Source: Phoronis ovalis (lineage: Eukaryota; Phoronida; Phoronidae). From it: DNA of 11,867 nucleotides. Positions 1-8,511 of the stretch are shown one piece after another; position 1 is the first letter of the stretch, and each line of letters begins with the position of its first letter. The notes below the pieces were generated by a model, which saw only the letters and a program-made list of their open reading frames with translations, was not told the origin of the DNA and did no database searches. The stretch is taken from the NCBI GenBank assembly GCA_028565635.1, contig JAOXYB010049647.1, positions 1-11,867 of the forward strand, in the 5' to 3' direction. A program made the translations under genes and the position numbers.

Positions 1-326
1 TTGGTACAGGGTAAATACAAGTCAAAATGCAGATTGTTTGTAATGTTCATGTAAATCACTTTGAAGATTTTCCCTCTCATCAACCTTACAACTCTTATAC
101 ATACAAAGATGGCTTTACAACTACAGAAACTACTTCATATGATGGGCATCTGTCTGCACCCGCAGACCTCTTGTTTAGAATACTGAAGGCTGTTTTTCTG
201 CTATTTAATTGTTTTATTGTTACAAGTGTAAAATTTTAACATTTTAGTTTTGAATCACTTTTTAAAGTTATGAAAGTAGATGCAAATATCACACACTTTT
301 AGTGATTTGACTGATATTCAGAAAGT
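1..326. other. Non-coding, nothing recognised
   Basis: AT-rich DNA left of the long-TIR transposon. A 70-codon open frame at 27-239 has no recognisable domain and no match to the missing DHCR24 N-terminus. It could be intron 1 of DHCR24 or upstream DNA. Confidence 0.5.
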
Positions 327-331
327 GGATG
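327..331. repeat. Target-site duplication GGATG, left copy
   Basis: Identical to 1686-1690, immediately outside the two TIR ends of the 1354-bp element. Confidence 0.75.
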
Positions 332-553
332 CAGGCCTACCTAACCAGCGTAGACTCGAACCGTCAATCTGCATTCACGGGCCTGTTTCCTACCATTCGA
401 ACCCATTTTCCGGGTTTCGCACCAAAATTCCTGCTACTCGAACCGTAATTTCCGTAGGCTCGCATAAGTTGCCGGGAACTCGCACAGATTTCCGTAGACT
501 CTGACACTTTCCTACCATTCGGAAATAATAAATACCACGGAAACTGACGAATT
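332..553 (+). repeat. Left terminal inverted repeat
   Basis: About 222 bp, pairing with 1455-1685. It contains internal short repeats: TTTCCTACCATTCG exactly at 386-399 and 508-521, CTCGAACCGT at 355-364 and 437-446, and TTTCCGTAG at 449-457 and 489-497. These look like ordered subterminal motifs that a transposase might bind; that role is inferred. Confidence 0.88.
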
Positions 554-1454
554 TATTTCCGTGAACTCGGTCACGTAATACAAAACCCAAACCAGATCGA
601 ACTTTACCCCGGAAAATTTCTTAGCCCGGGTTTGTTACTCGAAGTCCCGTCGGGAGCGTATTATAATCTTTCAGATATATTCATGGAGCCTAACTTCGAC
701 ACTTTTTTAACTAAAAATTTGAAATTGCACGTGGAGTTCAATATTTTAGCTTAAACATCTTTATATGTACAGGTCGTTCACCATGCCAGGTTATTAAAAA
801 TGTTACACTTCCGTGTTTAATATTTCACCGCATGCTAAAGATAGGTTGCAAGAACAGAAACATATTATTACAGGCATATTATATGATTATTTTCATAAGA
901 TTTCAATTTGTTTCTTTCGCCGGGGATTCATGTTGTTTATGTCATGTACTATCAAAGTAATTTTCATGCATTTAATCCGTCGTTACTCGGACAAATGTGA
1001 ATTCCCATTATGAAACAACTGTTACAAACATTTTGAAAGTTAAAATATGCTTCTCCATAGCATGAGTGCAATTAAAAATAATTATTGTTTGAAGTAAGTA
1101 TGCTCAGTACAATCTACCTAATATGATTGATTATCTAGGTCTCTATAGGGCCAGATCAAAGAAAAGTGTATCGATGTAGTAAACCGGGCAAAACTATACT
1201 GTTGAACAGGGCTGTTATGTTCAATTAAATCTTCAAATAATTTTCTTCATTATGATCATTTTAGTTAACAGCGTAAATAAGTCAGTTAGTTTTGGCCCAA
1301 TTTTATATGCCCCTTAAAAATGCGGAATATTAATTCTTGGAAAACCATATATAAGTATACGGAGCACCATAAAGATTGGACTACCACGCCCCTTTTGTTA
1401 CTATTGTTCTGCACAAGACCTGTCAGTGTCAAACTCATGGTATATACAAAGGAT

Positions 1455-1685
1455 ATTCGTCAGTTTCCGTAACTGATAAAACCCGTATGTATTATTTCTA
1501 AATCGTAGGAAATTGTCCGAGTCTACGGAAATCTGTGTGTTCCGGCAACTTACGCGAGTCTACGGAAATGACGGTTCGAGTAGCAGGAATTTTGGAGCGA
1601 AACCCGGAAAATGGGTTCGAATGGTAGGAAACAGGTCTGCGAATGCGGATTGACGGTTCGAGTCTACGCAGGTTAGGTAGGCCTG
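1455..1685 (-). repeat. Right terminal inverted repeat
   Basis: About 231 bp, the reverse complement of the left arm. The innermost part (ACGGAAACTGACGAAT on the - strand) pairs with 538-553, with roughly a dozen extra bases just outside it compared with the left arm. Confidence 0.88.
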
Positions 1686-1690
1686 GGATG
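1686..1690. repeat. Target-site duplication GGATG, right copy
   Basis: Identical to 327-331. The intact copies suggest an insertion not yet eroded at its edges. Confidence 0.75.
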
Positions 1691-2663
1691 GCACTTTGTG
1701 CTGCAACTTTTAATTTATATTTAATCTACAATGTATTTATTGCAATAATATAATTCTAAGAACCCACTGTATTCAGGTGGGCTCAAAATGGCGTTATCTT
1801 GAATTTTTCCTAAAGCAAAATTTGATATTTTAAAAATATATATAATATTTAAAGATTTCTTTGTAGTAATTCATTTCTCTAAACCAAATTAAATTATCAA
1901 AAAATTATAATTTCAGTATATAACCGTTATCAATGAAATATACTGGCCATTATTAATTTTTTTCAAGCTTAGTCTCAAAAATGCTATAGTGTACACAAAA
2001 GTAATAACAGCACAAGTATTCTTTAGAATATTTAATAATGTCACAACATTCGAATTTAGAAATGAACTACTTTTATTTGTGTCAATTTTGGAAAGTATCT
2101 TTTGAAAATCCAAACTTTTATAAAATTTTAAACTTGGCGCACTTATTTCCAGTCACCCTGTAAATATATGCTAGTTTCTTCAGTATGTTACAATTACTTA
2201 GAGCTTGGTTTCCAGATTATTGTAAAAACTATGATTTTTTACTTTACATTTTTGATACCTTTCACAGAAAATAGAAAATCCTTCATATTTTATTTAGGTG
2301 AGAGTGTGCCAGACTAACTGTATACCAAAAATGTAAAATTAAAGAAAAAATACCAAAAATTCATAGCCCCAAACATCCTGTCCTACACAAAACGCTATCT
2401 GTTTATTACATGTAGATCACAAAATTGTTTCCATAAGACACCACAGAAGCTGTAAAAGATGCCCCATATTATACCAAAATCATCAAAAGGTTACTCCTAC
2501 CAGTGGCACATTCCTCTTCAGCCCCACATGCTAAGATAGCCCCGAGAATACACATTTTTGCCATATAGGTGATCATGTAGTTTCTTCTTTAACTATAAAT
2601 TTATAATTATGTAAATAAAATTAGCCACACTTGTATTGTACATATGGTATTATATATTAACAG
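1691..2663. other. Non-coding DNA upstream of the first visible DHCR24 exon (probably intron 1)
   Basis: AT-rich, many stops in all frames. The segment just before 2664 ends in a normal acceptor, so at least its right part is intron. A possible mariner-like terminus (CAGTCACCCTG next to TA, ending at 2159) is the only structure noticed. Confidence 0.6.
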
Positions 2664-2925
2664 GTGCGGCAGTGGAAAGCGGATGGATGCCAGCAACAAA
2701 TGTGTACTGCACGACCTGGTTGGATGACTGTCAGTTTCCGTCGTGGAAAGTACAAAAGTACAATGCGAAATATCAATGTTAATCTAGTAGACATATTGAA
2801 TGTTGATACCGACAAAGAAATTGTTCGTTGTGAACCATTGGTTTGTATGGGTCAAATTACTGCTATGTTGAATCCATTGGGTTGGACAATACCAATTTTG
2901 CCAGAGTTGGATGATCTAACTGTAG
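2664..2925 (+). CDS. DHCR24: DHCR24 exon A (FAD-binding domain, first part)
   Basis: Preceded by a TTAACAG acceptor and followed by the donor GTACGT. The first codon GTG is read as Val inside the protein, not as a start, because family alignment continues upstream. It encodes VRQW, CTARPGW, the SFRRGKY segment and LPELDDLTV. It ends in phase 1, with the first G of a glycine codon completed in the next exon. The Arg of CTARPGW aligns with human R94. Confidence 0.95.
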
Positions 2926-5900
2926 GTACGTTTAAAGAGAACAAACATTTATACTTTATTTATTCACCTACTTGCTGTTGGTACCAGTGTGTCATAAACC
3001 TAAGGTTTGATATCAGGGTTTAAGGTCTAGTGGAATAATGTGTATTACTTTGATTTATATAAATTATGTAATTATATATACTGAATGAAATATCAAATTT
3101 TTTTTAAAATATCTAAAAATTCAGTTTACTTTATAATTTTAAGCATTTTTGGAGGAAAAAAATGACAACTAGCATAACACAGAAGCCTTTATAATGTAAA
3201 TATATTTATTCATACTACTGTAGTTTTAACCAATCGGCATTCGGTATATTTCAGAATATTTATTCACCGTATGCCATGTACGAGTCATCTACCTGTGAGA
3301 CACGTATATAGTCCCGTCTTTTGACTGTGTTGCCAAACAATAAATGTCATATTATTTACATGCACACACGCATACAAGTATGTATATATGTGTTACTTAA
3401 TTGTGTCTGGCTCAGCTATTCATAGAAATGATTGTTATTACTAAATTTCTATTGTAAGGTGGTTTGATTATGGGAACTGGTGTTGAAACTTCATCACACA
3501 AGTATGGTTTGTTTCAGCATATTTGTGTTGCGTATGAACTTGTGTTATCAGATGGCAGCCTTGTGAGGTGCTCTAAGGTAAGAATTCATAGACAAAAAGA
3601 ATTATGATATCTGGTAAATAAGGATACCCTATTCATTGGAAAACTTCCCTATGAGACCACTGGCGCCACCTTTTGTGGAACAAAAATTGCAAGATGCTTT
3701 TTGGATGATTTTCTTATACAGGATATTGATAAAACTAGATATTTTATTAAATTTTAAATTATTCTAATTAATACAGGATGAAAATTCTGATCTCTTTTAT
3801 GCTGTACCATGGTCACATGGCACTTTGGGGTTCCTGATTGCTGCAGAAATCAAAATGATCCCAGCCAAGAAGTATGTCAGGATGGAGTATTTTCCTGTTC
3901 ACTCGCATGATGAGTTAGTAAAGAAATTTTCAGAGGAAACCCAGAAGAAAACACCAAGTGAATTTGTCGAGGGATTGGCATATTCATATGATGAAGCTGT
4001 TGTTATGTTAGGAAATTTGACGGATGAGGCTGAACCGGACAAGGTAATTTTACTCTTAGACTTCAGTTGTAAAGTTTAATGATAAATTTTATGAAAAATT
4101 ATTCTTTTGTTAGCATTTGTAACAAAATACCATTTAAATTTCCTGTCCTCTTAAATACCAAACAGTTTTTGGCCAGTAATTGTTCAAAGCTATAAAATTA
4201 ATGATTCCAAGGAAAAATCTAGCTAGAAGCTACAAAGCCACTTTTAGGAACTAGAACCAAGATGCTACAAAATTCTAGGAGCTATAGAACTTTTTGATGC
4301 TAGATACTTTTAGGAGCTACAACACATCAATATAGATCATAGGTCAGTATAGCGCATGCTCGAATCTCTTCCTTTGTGTGAATCATGCTGTGTCACATAG
4401 CTCCTGATCTATATTAACAGTTGATTGTAGCACCTAGAATTGATTGGGAATTAAAATTTATTTTCATTTGTGTAATTATTAGATAAACCCCATTGGAAAC
4501 TACTATAAACCATGGTTCTTTAAGTATGTGCGAGGCTTCCTAAGAACTGGACCAGCTGTTGAATACATACCACTCAGACATTATTATCATCGACACTCTC
4601 GTAGCATTTTCTGGCAGATGCAGGTGATTTTTAATTGCTTCATTAGTATGGCAATAATGAAATTAATGCAGTTGTCAAATAAACGAAATATCAGCAACTC
4701 TGAGGGGTGATATTGTGCGGGGGATGTTATATTGGAGAACCACACTAACATGATATGAAATTGATTGTCGTAGCAGCAGTGGGAGATATCATGTGAAAGA
4801 AATTTACGTAAAGACATTTCTTCCAATGCCCATAACGTGTTTGAAGTAGAAACATATTATGTTGATTTATTTAATTCAAGCAATTCCAAATGTTGTGCTT
4901 CCTTTTACCTGTTTCATGTCATCCTACCAATGATATTATCACTTATCTAGGATATTATTCCATTTGGTAACAACCCACTGTTCCGCTATTTGTTTGGATG
5001 GATGGTTCCTCCAAAAATCTCCTTGTTAAAGTTGACACAGACCCAGACAACAAAACAGATGTATGAAAAGCACCAGATGATACAGGACATGTTGGTCCCT
5101 TTGTCTTCAATGGGAGAGGCTTTGAAAGTACTACACCAGGAAGTAGAGGTAATAATGTCTCACACATCACCCTACAACTAAACAATCTAGTCACAGAATC
5201 AGTTGTTTTGTAAATGCTGCCCAGTGCTTGGTAATTACACATGTTAGCAAGAAAATAGGTGATATGTTTTAACTTCTCTCTTACTAGCTGAGCTTTTAAA
5301 AAATTCAAATTATAATCTTATATGTCAGTCAAATTTTGTGAGTGTGCAGCATCATCAATGGATAAAGATTTAATATTTTATGAATTTGGCTTTGTAGTTG
5401 TATCCACTATGGTTATGCCCCTTTGTACTGCATTCTGAACCTGGCATGGTTCACCCTGAAGGTTCAAAGAGTGAATTTCACATCGACATAGGAATTTATG
5501 GCGCACCAATCACAAAAATTTACAATGCCATGAATACTACACGCAGTCTTGAAGCCTATGTAACAAGAGTAAAAGGGTAAGATCATGTCAAAGATTTGTA
5601 ATTAGAAATTCTTTTGCAAAGGTATCCTGTGGGTTCTCTGATAATTTTTGATTGGGGGTGTGGATACAGTTCAAAAAGTATGGATTTGTGTTATATACTT
5701 TTTCCTTGAGGATTGCTGTCATGGAGAAAATGAAAATTTGCTTTGTTACCTCAAGAGATTGCTGTGAAAACTTAAATTAAAACTTTTGGATTATTTCTCA
5801 AAAGTTGGAGTTGCTATATTAATTTGCAAAAATTTGGATTTTGTTTCTACTGGTGGAACATACCTATACTCAAAAAAAAAATGAGTGATCCCTATGGGGA

Positions 5901-6400
5901 AGCACATACTGCCTCAAAGCCCAATCAGAGATGTTGGGGTTTGTAAAGTCCTATTGTATGTTGTTGTCTTAGTTGAAAAAATTGTCACTTATGATTAGCA
6001 AGTAATGCAATATGTAACATGTTCTTGTTCAGTTATCTTAATAAATTTTGTTTGAATTAGCAATCTGATCAGCATGGAGTACATGATTGTTATACTGTTT
6101 TAAATGTGTTTTTTATGAAATGCAAGTCAGAGTGGAATACAAAAGGATATGTTTGCTTTAACTAGGAGTAAACCTGTACACAGACCAACATTAAAAGATG
6201 GTTCTTATTAGTAGATTTTTATAGAACATTTTTCTTTTTTATTTAGATTCCAAATGCTGTATGCTGATACCTTCATGACTAGAGAAGAATTTCGAACAAT
6301 GTTTGATCACACTCTGTATGATCAAATGAGAAAGAAGTTAAACTGCCACAACGCTTTTCCAGAAGTCTATGACAAAATTAGTCGCGATGCCCGGGACTAA
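2664..6400 (+). CDS. DHCR24: Delta(24)-sterol reductase, 7 exons, 5'-partial
   Basis: FAD-dependent oxidoreductase that reduces the C24-C25 double bond of sterol side chains (desmosterol to cholesterol) with NADPH at the ER membrane. Exons 2664-2925, 3459-3577, 3777-4043, 4483-4623, 4951-5148, 5398-5576 and 6247-6400 join in one open frame of 439 codons plus TAA, and all six introns are GT-AG. The fragment has the PCMH-type FAD-binding region at residues 1 to about 157, with motifs CTARPGW (14-20), [10 protein letters not shown] (80-89) and [10 protein letters not shown] (99-108). The C-terminal half has [10 protein letters not shown] (221-230), [12 protein letters not shown] and [14 protein letters not shown]. 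Against the remembered human protein the fragment begins near residue 78 and ends colinearly, so only the N-terminal membrane-anchor exon is missing. Residues aligned to human R94, E191, N294, K306, Y471 and E480, sites of desmosterolosis substitutions recalled from the literature, are all conserved, arguing for a working enzyme. Identification is firm. Confidence 0.97.
3459..3577 (+). CDS. DHCR24: DHCR24 exon B (FAD-binding motif)
   Basis: Acceptor ATTGTAAG, donor GTAAGA. It completes the split glycine and encodes [16 protein letters not shown] followed by [16 protein letters not shown], the most conserved part of the flavin-binding domain. The Glu of AYELV aligns with human E191. No open reading frame starting from ATG covers this exon, so it is seen only by family similarity. 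It ends in phase 0 after CSK. Confidence 0.95.
3777..4043 (+). CDS. DHCR24: DHCR24 exon C
   Basis: Acceptor AATACAG, donor GTAATT, 89 whole codons. It begins [12 protein letters not shown] and runs through [19 protein letters not shown], the end of the FAD domain, then [15 protein letters not shown] and TDEAEPDK. Compared with the remembered human protein there is one extra residue just before FVEG, in a variable stretch. Confidence 0.96.
4276..4440. repeat. Imperfect inverted repeat with TAGGAGCTA motifs in DHCR24 intron
   Basis: AATATAGATCA at 4329-4339 pairs perfectly with 4405-4415, and TAGGAGCTACAA at 4311-4322 pairs with 4425-4436 with one mismatch, so the arms can fold around a loop of about 65 nt. 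TAGGAGCTA also occurs at 4276-4284 and inverted at 4398-4405. No target duplication was identified; possibly an eroded MITE. Confidence 0.55.
4483..4623 (+). CDS. DHCR24: DHCR24 exon D
   Basis: Acceptor ATTATTAG, donor GTGATT, 47 whole codons. It encodes [14 protein letters not shown] and [19 protein letters not shown]. The Asn of INP and the Lys of WFFK align with human N294 and K306. An open frame continues past the donor into the intron to 4710, but the match to the family stops at the splice site. Confidence 0.96.
4951..5148 (+). CDS. DHCR24: DHCR24 exon E
   Basis: Acceptor CTTATCTAG, donor GTAATA, 66 whole codons. It encodes [19 protein letters not shown], then [11 protein letters not shown] and [10 protein letters not shown]. 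The [14 protein letters not shown] stretch is near-invariant in DHCR24. The long antisense frame at 4955-5308 is a shadow of this exon. Confidence 0.96.
5398..5576 (+). CDS. DHCR24: DHCR24 exon F
   Basis: Acceptor TTTGTAG, donor GTAAGA. It encodes [11 protein letters not shown], a PGMVHPEG turn and [11 protein letters not shown], and ends in phase 2 within a glycine codon (GG|A). An in-frame stop follows four bases past the exon, in the intron, which supports splicing at this donor. Confidence 0.95.
6247..6400 (+). CDS. DHCR24: DHCR24 terminal exon with stop codon
   Basis: Acceptor TTTATTTAG. It completes the split glycine and encodes [15 protein letters not shown], then the conserved end [12 protein letters not shown], finishing SRDARD and TAA at 6398-6400. 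The Tyr of LYAD and the second Glu of REEF align with human Y471 and E480. The C-terminus matches the family length, so the 3' end of the gene is complete. Confidence 0.96.
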
Positions 6401-6783
6401 TATATGCCTGCTACAGAAACAATTTTTTGTCGGGAAAACTCCTATTTTTGCTTGTACCCTAGATAGTAATATTTTTTTAGATAAAATTTACACATGCTTG
6501 TGATTTAAAATGTGGTATGCATTATTTTTGTGAAAGAATCTTTAAAGAATTTTATTAATTAACTCTTAAAAAATTGGAATTTAAATGTTGTTTTAAAAAT
6601 GTGCATTGCCTAATTGCTAAAATCTGTTCTTCTTACCAGATGTTGAAGTTTTGTACACTCTACACGTCTGTTAAAGATCGTTAAACAGTTGCAACAAATT
6701 GTTCATCTCGTTTAGACAGCACAGGCTTTACACCCATCATTTTAAATACGTAAGAACTCTATTTTCCCAAAATTTGCAGCATA

Positions 6784-6842
6784 TACCGTAATTGACAGGA
6801 AAGTTAATGCAAATACTGTAATTTGTGGGCAAGTTAATATTC
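6784..6842 (+). repeat. Short tandem duplication in the DHCR24 3' region
   Basis: Two adjacent units of about 29 bp share AC(C/T)GTAATT, then GG(A/C)AAGTTAAT followed by A/T-rich bases. A minor local duplication within the presumed 3' UTR. Confidence 0.5.
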
Positions 6843-7832
6843 CTTATAATGACAAATCTTAGCAATGTAGGGAGAAGCCGAATAGTGCATTAGGCTGCAA
6901 CATTGCGGATCTTACATACTTGTTTGTTAATTGACCCATTTATTGCATTTTCTTGAAAAATATATGTATATTGTATGTTATTTTATTGTTACAAATTATG
7001 ACAAATGCTATTGAGTTGTCAATTATTGTATGTTAATGCTCTAGACTAAGTTTATTTATACATACTTATACAATATTTTGACTGTTTTACAGTACAGAAT
7101 TCCAGTTTAACAACACCCCTTGTTTGTCATACATATAATTACCTGTATGCATGCTATAAGGTTTACGTGTCTTCAATGACGATAATTTCATAATTGTTTG
7201 ATGAAGGCTAATAGTTCTTAAACTTTTGTATAAACTTCAAAGAGTGGCAGTTTAGTGTTATGCTTGCCATTTTCTCGATTATAATTAATGTACAGTCTGT
7301 GATCTTAGTCAATGCATTTTTGATTTTTCGTGTATACACCGCCAGTAGTATAATACTTGTTTGGTATTTTTTATGCTATACATAATCTATACATGTGCAC
7401 ATCAGGATAATGGTTGTTTTGAGATTTTATATACATTAACAATTTACCTACAATTTAATGTATTTGCATTGCCGGCATTGAATGTTGTATAAAAACTGTT
7501 TTTATTAGCACCTCATTTTGCATAAGATGGACGTCACCATGTTGTTGGTGTTCAGTATAAGCCTCAGCAGGATAGAGGATGAAGACTGAATTTCCAGAAA
7601 AGTTGTTCATTTCTGGGTACAATTGTATGTGTCACAATTCAGTGTGATATGTGACAAACATGATGTTCGTTGAATATGTTTGTTGCATATTTGATTTGGT
7701 TTAGACAAGGACTATTACAAACGAACTGATGTTATTACACTGGCTATATATCTGTTGGTTTAGCATGGCTAGATATAAGCCTAGTAATAAGCCGCAACAC
7801 ATTCCTAACCAAAATCTATTGCTTTCAAAATT

Positions 7833-7838
7833 AATAAA
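7833..7838 (+). terminator. Candidate poly(A) signal AATAAA for DHCR24
   Basis: First AATAAA hexamer in the sense strand after the stop codon at 6400. No transcript evidence is available and other copies follow (for example near 8850 and 9166), so assignment is tentative. Confidence 0.3.
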
Positions 7839-7860
7839 AACTCCCCCATACCCTTTCATT

Positions 7861-8189
7861 CAGCAATACTCCAATGGTCATACTTTGTTATTATCAAGTG
7901 GAAAGGTATAAATCTGACAAATTTGTTGAATTTTAACATGATAAATAGGAAGCTGCCACAATGGCAGCTACATTGCATCTCACAGAGTTTTTTTTACTAT
8001 CTGACTTGTTTACACACAAAGATTAGTACTTTTTTCACAGAATGATTAAAATTAAGATCATTGGAGTATTCCTGTTTGATAAGTTTCATTGTACAGGGAG
8101 TTTCGAAAGAAGATAGATTTTGACTACAAAAGTATCGAGAACAATATCAGATTGGGCCTATTGTTAAGTAGACATGTAATCTTGGTGAA
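7861..8189. other. Intergenic, nothing recognised
   Basis: Between the candidate DHCR24 poly(A) site and the short MITE. AT-rich with only incidental open frames. Confidence 0.5.
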
Positions 8190-8257
8190 CCTATCTGCTA
8201 GGGGGACAGTCAATATGAAACTGGGTACCAATGTTCCAACATGGCTTTTCAAAAAAG

Positions 8258-8340
8258 CCCCCAACGAAGTGAAATTCTGCCAAAAATATACCCCTAAGGA
8301 AGTGATTTTTTTTTGTAAAAACCCACCCCTAAGGAAGTGA
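8258..8340 (+). repeat. Tandem units of about 34 bp inside the MITE
   Basis: Three copies of a CCCC-(T)AA-(G/C)GAAGTGA core end at 8272, 8305 and 8340. The second and third share the exact 15-mer ACCCCTAAGGAAGTG; the first is diverged (CCCCCAACGAAGTGA). Units are separated by A-rich and T-rich runs. Confidence 0.7.
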
Positions 8341-8401
8341 CTTATGGAAAACACCAAAAAAACACCCTTTTCGTGATTTTAGCCAGAACAGACCCTAACC
8401 A

Positions 8402-8417
8402 CGTAACACGTGTTACG
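8402..8417. repeat. Perfect 16-bp palindrome CGTAACACGTGTTACG
   Basis: Self-complementary over all 16 bases with an E-box core (CACGTG). It lies inside the short MITE, so it may be a feature of the element family rather than of the locus. Confidence 0.75.
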
Positions 8418-8511
8418 CTCCGGCGGCTTGAAAAACACCCTTTCACGCGAAATTTGTTGGAACATGAATACCCACTTTCATATTGACTGCCCCCCCCGGG
8501 CCTATCTGGTA

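Larger units (their letters stand above)
332..1685. mobile_element. Non-autonomous DNA transposon with long TIRs (1354 bp)
   Basis: The two ends are long, highly similar inverted repeats, starting CAGGCCTACCTAAC at 332 and ending GTTAGGTAGGCCTG at 1685. They extend inward to about 553 on the left and 1455 on the right, with a few substitutions and small indels. The element is flanked by an identical 5-bp duplication GGATG (327-331 and 1686-1690). The interior of about 900 bp is AT-rich with no transposase-like frame; the longest open frame inside (813-1013) resembles nothing I know. The TIRs are richer in GC and CpG than the flanks. It is therefore a long-TIR MITE mobilised in trans. Superfamily is uncertain: a 5-bp GC-rich target duplication recalls Transib, but the termini do not look like its CACNATG ends. 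Confidence 0.9.
2926..6246 (+). other. DHCR24 introns (six)
   Basis: Introns occupy 2926-3458, 3578-3776, 4044-4482, 4624-4950, 5149-5397 and 5577-6246 (199 to 670 bp), all GT-AG and AT-rich with T-rich tracts before most acceptors. Apart from the inverted-repeat patch at 4276-4440, no other gene or RNA was seen inside them. Confidence 0.9.
6401..7860 (+). other. Probable DHCR24 3' untranslated region
   Basis: AT-rich non-coding stretch directly after the DHCR24 stop. The first canonical AATAAA downstream of the stop is at 7833-7838, implying a 3' UTR of about 1.4 kb, plausible because vertebrate DHCR24 also has a long one. An AU-rich nonamer, TTATTTATA, lies at 7052-7060. The end is inferred from the hexamer only; a variant signal nearer the stop (GATAAA at 6480-6485) could be used instead. 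Confidence 0.4.
8198..8500. mobile_element. Short MITE (about 300 bp) with G/C-run termini
   Basis: The left end reads CTAGGGGGACAGTCAATATG and the right end, on the - strand, reads CCC followed by a G8 run and CAGTCAATATG. The inverted match continues inward with few mismatches to GTTCCAACA, about 45 bp per arm. The flanks carry CCTATCTG at 8190-8197 and 8501-8508; the similarity extends to 11 bp with one mismatch (to 8200 and 8511). An 8-bp target duplication would fit a hAT-like element, but the exact boundary is ambiguous because of the homopolymer ends. No coding capacity was seen; the open frames crossing it on both strands are incidental. Confidence 0.8.

Noticed and set aside
27-239. 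70-codon open frame at the left edge
   Set aside because: No recognisable domain, no resemblance to the missing DHCR24 N-terminus and no convincing splice or start context; its length is expected by chance.
813-1013. 66-codon open frame inside the long-TIR transposon
   Set aside because: Too short and without transposase motifs such as a DDE arrangement or zinc-binding residues.
1573-1665. tRNA-like B-box words (GGTTCGAGTCT and similar) suggesting a tRNA or SINE
   Set aside because: They are part of the repeated motifs of the transposon TIR and occur inverted in the other arm. No cloverleaf, A box at proper spacing or poly(A)/T tail was seen.
1913-2113. 66-codon antisense open frame upstream of DHCR24
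   Set aside because: Composition follows the AT-rich background (Ile, Asn, Leu, Ser) and nothing supports expression.
4587-5308. Antisense open frames at 4587-4826 and 4955-5308
   Set aside because: They overlap the firmly identified DHCR24 exons D and E and are shadows of sense coding.
7729-8357. Open frames at 7729-7911 (+), 8089-8340 (+) and 8124-8357 (-)
   Set aside because: No recognisable protein. The latter two run across the short MITE boundary, which a conserved gene would not be expected to do.
8402-8417. CACGTG palindrome as a promoter E-box for DHCR24
   Set aside because: It lies inside a MITE about 2 kb downstream of the DHCR24 stop codon, so a promoter role is unsupported; reported only as a palindrome.
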